Below, piece after piece: positions 18,518 through 19,947 of a stretch of 19,947 nt of DNA. Source of the stretch: JBBRXJ01 sp038248505 (GTDB taxonomy: Bacteria > Bacteroidota > Bacteroidia > Bacteroidales > JBBRXJ01); contig JBBRXJ010000068.1 in assembly GCA_038248505.1 (NCBI GenBank), positions 1-19,947 of the forward strand, given 5' to 3'. The position numbers and the translations under genes were made by a program. Below the pieces are notes generated by a model. The model was not told the DNA's origin. It saw only the letters and a list, made by a program, of their open reading frames with translations, and ran no database searches. Position 1 is the first letter of the stretch. Each line of letters starts with the position of its first letter.

Positions 18518-18547
18518 TTGACTTTTGAAAGTCTGTTTATAATTTTC
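18518..18547 (+). promoter_or_regulatory. Candidate Bacteroidota-type promoter upstream of exbB with embedded inverted repeat
   Basis: TTG at 18518-18520 and TAATTTTC at 18540-18547 (one mismatch to TAnnTTTG) are 19 bases apart, as expected for the -33 and -7 elements of Bacteroidota housekeeping promoters. Between them, 18520-18533 reads gacttt-TG-aaagtc, a perfect 6-bp inverted repeat that could be an operator. Transcription from here would leave a leader of about 55-60 bases before the exbB ATG. Confidence 0.35.
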
Positions 18548-18611
18548 CTTTATTAAAAAGGTCACCCGAACAGATGTTTACTAACTTAGCGGAAACAATA
18601 AACTTATAATT

Positions 18612-19283
18612 ATGCTCAATTTCACAATTTTACAAGCAAATCCGGTAGCTGGCGAAGCAATGTCTATGTCTTATCTTGACTTAGCCGCCAAGGGAGGGAT
18701 AATAATGATTCCCATTGCGCTTCTCTCTGTAGTTGCGGTATATGTGCTGATTGATCGAATTTTTGTTATTCGAAAAATGGCCGCTACTGATGTGAATTTC
18801 ATGAATCGTATTAAGGATTATATTCATGATGATAAATTAGATTCAGCTATTGCACTTTGTCAATCAACAAACACCATTCTTGCTCGTATGATTGAAAAAG
18901 GACTTAGCCGTATTGGACGACCATTAAATGATATTCATGCATCTATTGAAAACGTTGGTAGAATAGAAATTGCCAAACTTGAAAAAGGTTTGCCATGGGT
19001 AGCGACAGCAGCTGGTGGTGCACCAATGCTTGGTTTTTTAGGTACGGTTACGGGGATGGTTCGTGCCTTTTATGATATGGCAAATGCAGGTGCTGGTATT
19101 GATATCGATATGCTCTCAACAGGTATTTATGAAGCGTTGATTACTACCGTGGGAGGGCTCGTGGTAGGTATTCCTGCATATTTTGCATATAATTATTTGG
19201 TTGCCCGTATAGGTTCTGTGATTAATAATCTTGAAGCTAGAACGACCGAATTTATGGATATTCTCAACGAACCTGTAAATTAA
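18612..19283 (+). CDS. exbB: MotA/TolQ/ExbB proton channel family protein (ExbB)
   Basis: This 223-residue protein has the three-membrane-segment ExbB/TolQ layout: segment 1 at about 30-53 ('IIMIPIALLSVVAVYVLI'), a cytoplasmic loop, segment 2 at about 128-155 with the conserved 'APMLGFLGTVTGMVRAF', and segment 3 at about 171-198 ('LITTVGGLVVGIPAYFAYN'), including the polar TT pair of the proton path. It forms a pentameric inner-membrane stator with ExbD and converts proton flow into work by TonB. The next gene, exbD, starts 5 bases later and a tonB-like gene follows, so ExbB is preferred over TolQ. A putative promoter lies in the 188-base gap upstream. Confidence 0.93.
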   Translation: MLNFTILQANPVAGEAMSMSYLDLAAKGGIIMIPIALLSVVAVYVLIDRIFVIRKMAATDVNFMNRIKDYIHDDKLDSAIALCQSTNTILARMIEKGLSRIGRPLNDIHASIENVGRIEIAKLEKGLPWVATAAGGAPMLGFLGTVTGMVRAFYDMANAGAGIDIDMLSTGIYEALITTVGGLVVGIPAYFAYNYLVARIGSVINNLEARTTEFMDILNEPVN

Positions 19284-19288
19284 GCATT

Positions 19289-19681
19289 ATGGCCATAAAA
19301 TCTAAAAATAAGATAGGTACTGAGTTTAGTACGGCTTCCATGTCTGATATGATTTTCTTGTTGCTTATCTTTTTTATGTTATTGTCAACCATGGTAACTC
19401 CAAATGCGCTGAAATTGGTATTACCCAAAAGTAATGCGCAAACTTCTGAAACACCTTTGTTAGCAGTATCTATAACAGCTGATTTAAAATTTTATGTTTC
19501 AACAACCGAAGTTCCTCAAAGTAATTTGGAGATTTTGATTCAGCAAAAACTAAAAGGACAAAAGGATCCATGCATTTCTTTACATGCCGATAAGTCGGTA
19601 CCTATTGATGAAGTTGTTAAGGTTATGAATATTGCCCGTAATAATAAATACAAACTTATTTTGGCAACATCAGCAAATTAA
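19289..19681 (+). CDS. exbD: Biopolymer transport protein ExbD/TolR family
   Basis: This 130-residue protein has a short cytoplasmic N-terminus, one membrane segment (about 20-36, 'DMIFLLLIFFMLLSTMV') and a periplasmic domain. Asp20 at the start of the segment corresponds to the conserved proton-carrying aspartate of ExbD/TolR. The periplasmic part carries 'LHADKSVPIDEVVKVMNIA', the usual ExbD C-terminal motif. It partners ExbB in the proton-driven motor. It is tightly packed between exbB (5 bases) and the tonB-like gene (3 bases), indicating one operon. Confidence 0.93.
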   Translation: MAIKSKNKIGTEFSTASMSDMIFLLLIFFMLLSTMVTPNALKLVLPKSNAQTSETPLLAVSITADLKFYVSTTEVPQSNLEILIQQKLKGQKDPCISLHADKSVPIDEVVKVMNIARNNKYKLILATSAN

Positions 19682-19684
19682 ATC

Positions 19685-19947
19685 ATGGATAAGGCTAACT
19701 CAGAAACAGGTAGGGCAACAGTAGCAACTATACTCATTCATTTGTTGTTTATTTTATTATTGTTTCTTTTTGGTTTTACTGTGCAGAAACATAAGAATGA
19801 TGATTCTGGTTTATTGGTGAATTTTGGAACAAGTGAGACTGGGTTTGGTGAGATTGATCCTGCAACTGGCGATATTGCTGCTGCAACTAGCGCATCAGCT
19901 TCTTCAACTCAGCAAGAAGAAGAAGTACTCACTCAAGAAATTGAAGA
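19685..19947 (+). CDS. tonB: TonB-like energy transducer (3' partial)
   Basis: The frame starts with ATG 3 bases after exbD and stays open to the window end (87 residues seen). A single hydrophobic segment at about 12-32 ('TVATILIHLLFILLLFLFGF') contains Thr15 and His19, matching the spacing of the SxxxH motif of TonB membrane segments. It is followed by 'LLVNFGTSETGFGEI', typical of Bacteroidota TonB proteins, and then a Ser/Gln/Glu-rich stretch that begins the flexible periplasmic linker. The C-terminal receptor-binding domain lies outside the window, so TonB rather than a TolA-like protein is inferred from this N-terminus and from the exbB-exbD context. Confidence 0.85.
   Translation, partial: MDKANSETGRATVATILIHLLFILLLFLFGFTVQKHKNDDSGLLVNFGTSETGFGEIDPATGDIAAATSASASSTQQEEEVLTQEIE

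Noticed and set aside
1..19947. Mobile element, prophage or defence island
   Set aside because: No transposase, integrase, phage structural gene, nuclease system, tRNA or terminal repeats were found; gene content is typical of a core chromosome.

Overview
The window looks like an ordinary chromosomal segment of a Bacteroidota member (AT-rich, gliding/type IX secretion lineage). The evidence is a giant surface protein with SprB-type repeats and a gliding-associated C-terminal sorting domain, a PorP/SprF partner gene, a DUF4296 lipoprotein, and a TonB N-terminus of Bacteroidota type. The sequence does not place it below phylum level. No tRNA, rRNA, CRISPR array, transposase or integrase was seen. 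The largest gene-free gap is 188 bases.

Left part (1-8580, + strand): the 3' portion of a giant secreted repeat protein, whose start lies outside the window, is followed 5 bases later by a PorP/SprF-family outer-membrane protein and 11 bases after that by a small DUF4296 lipoprotein. The three probably form one transcription unit. By analogy with SprB/SprF, the PorP/SprF protein should be the dedicated sorting partner of the adhesin. The adhesin has four blocks: tandem 258-bp Ig-like units with no D/E/K/R, SprB-type repeats, a P-domain-like island, and a long set of SprB-like domains that includes an A-B-C triplet super-repeat.

Middle part (8703-13889): comM (+) converges on hrpB (-) with only 11 bases between the stop codons. 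tsaD (-) lies upstream of hrpB. These are housekeeping genes for natural-transformation branch migration, a DEAH-box helicase, and tRNA t6A modification.

Right part (13963-19947, + strand): tamB diverges from tsaD and appears to lack a normal start codon (the best candidate is ATT at 13963). It is followed by an exbB-exbD-tonB operon, with tonB cut by the window edge. TamB serves the envelope (transport between inner and outer membrane), and ExbB-ExbD-TonB energises outer-membrane receptors.

I see no clearly new multi-gene system. The most distinctive material is the internal architecture of the giant adhesin (charge-free repeat block, triplet super-repeat, a reciprocal cysteine loss in two neighbouring domains) and the odd tamB start.
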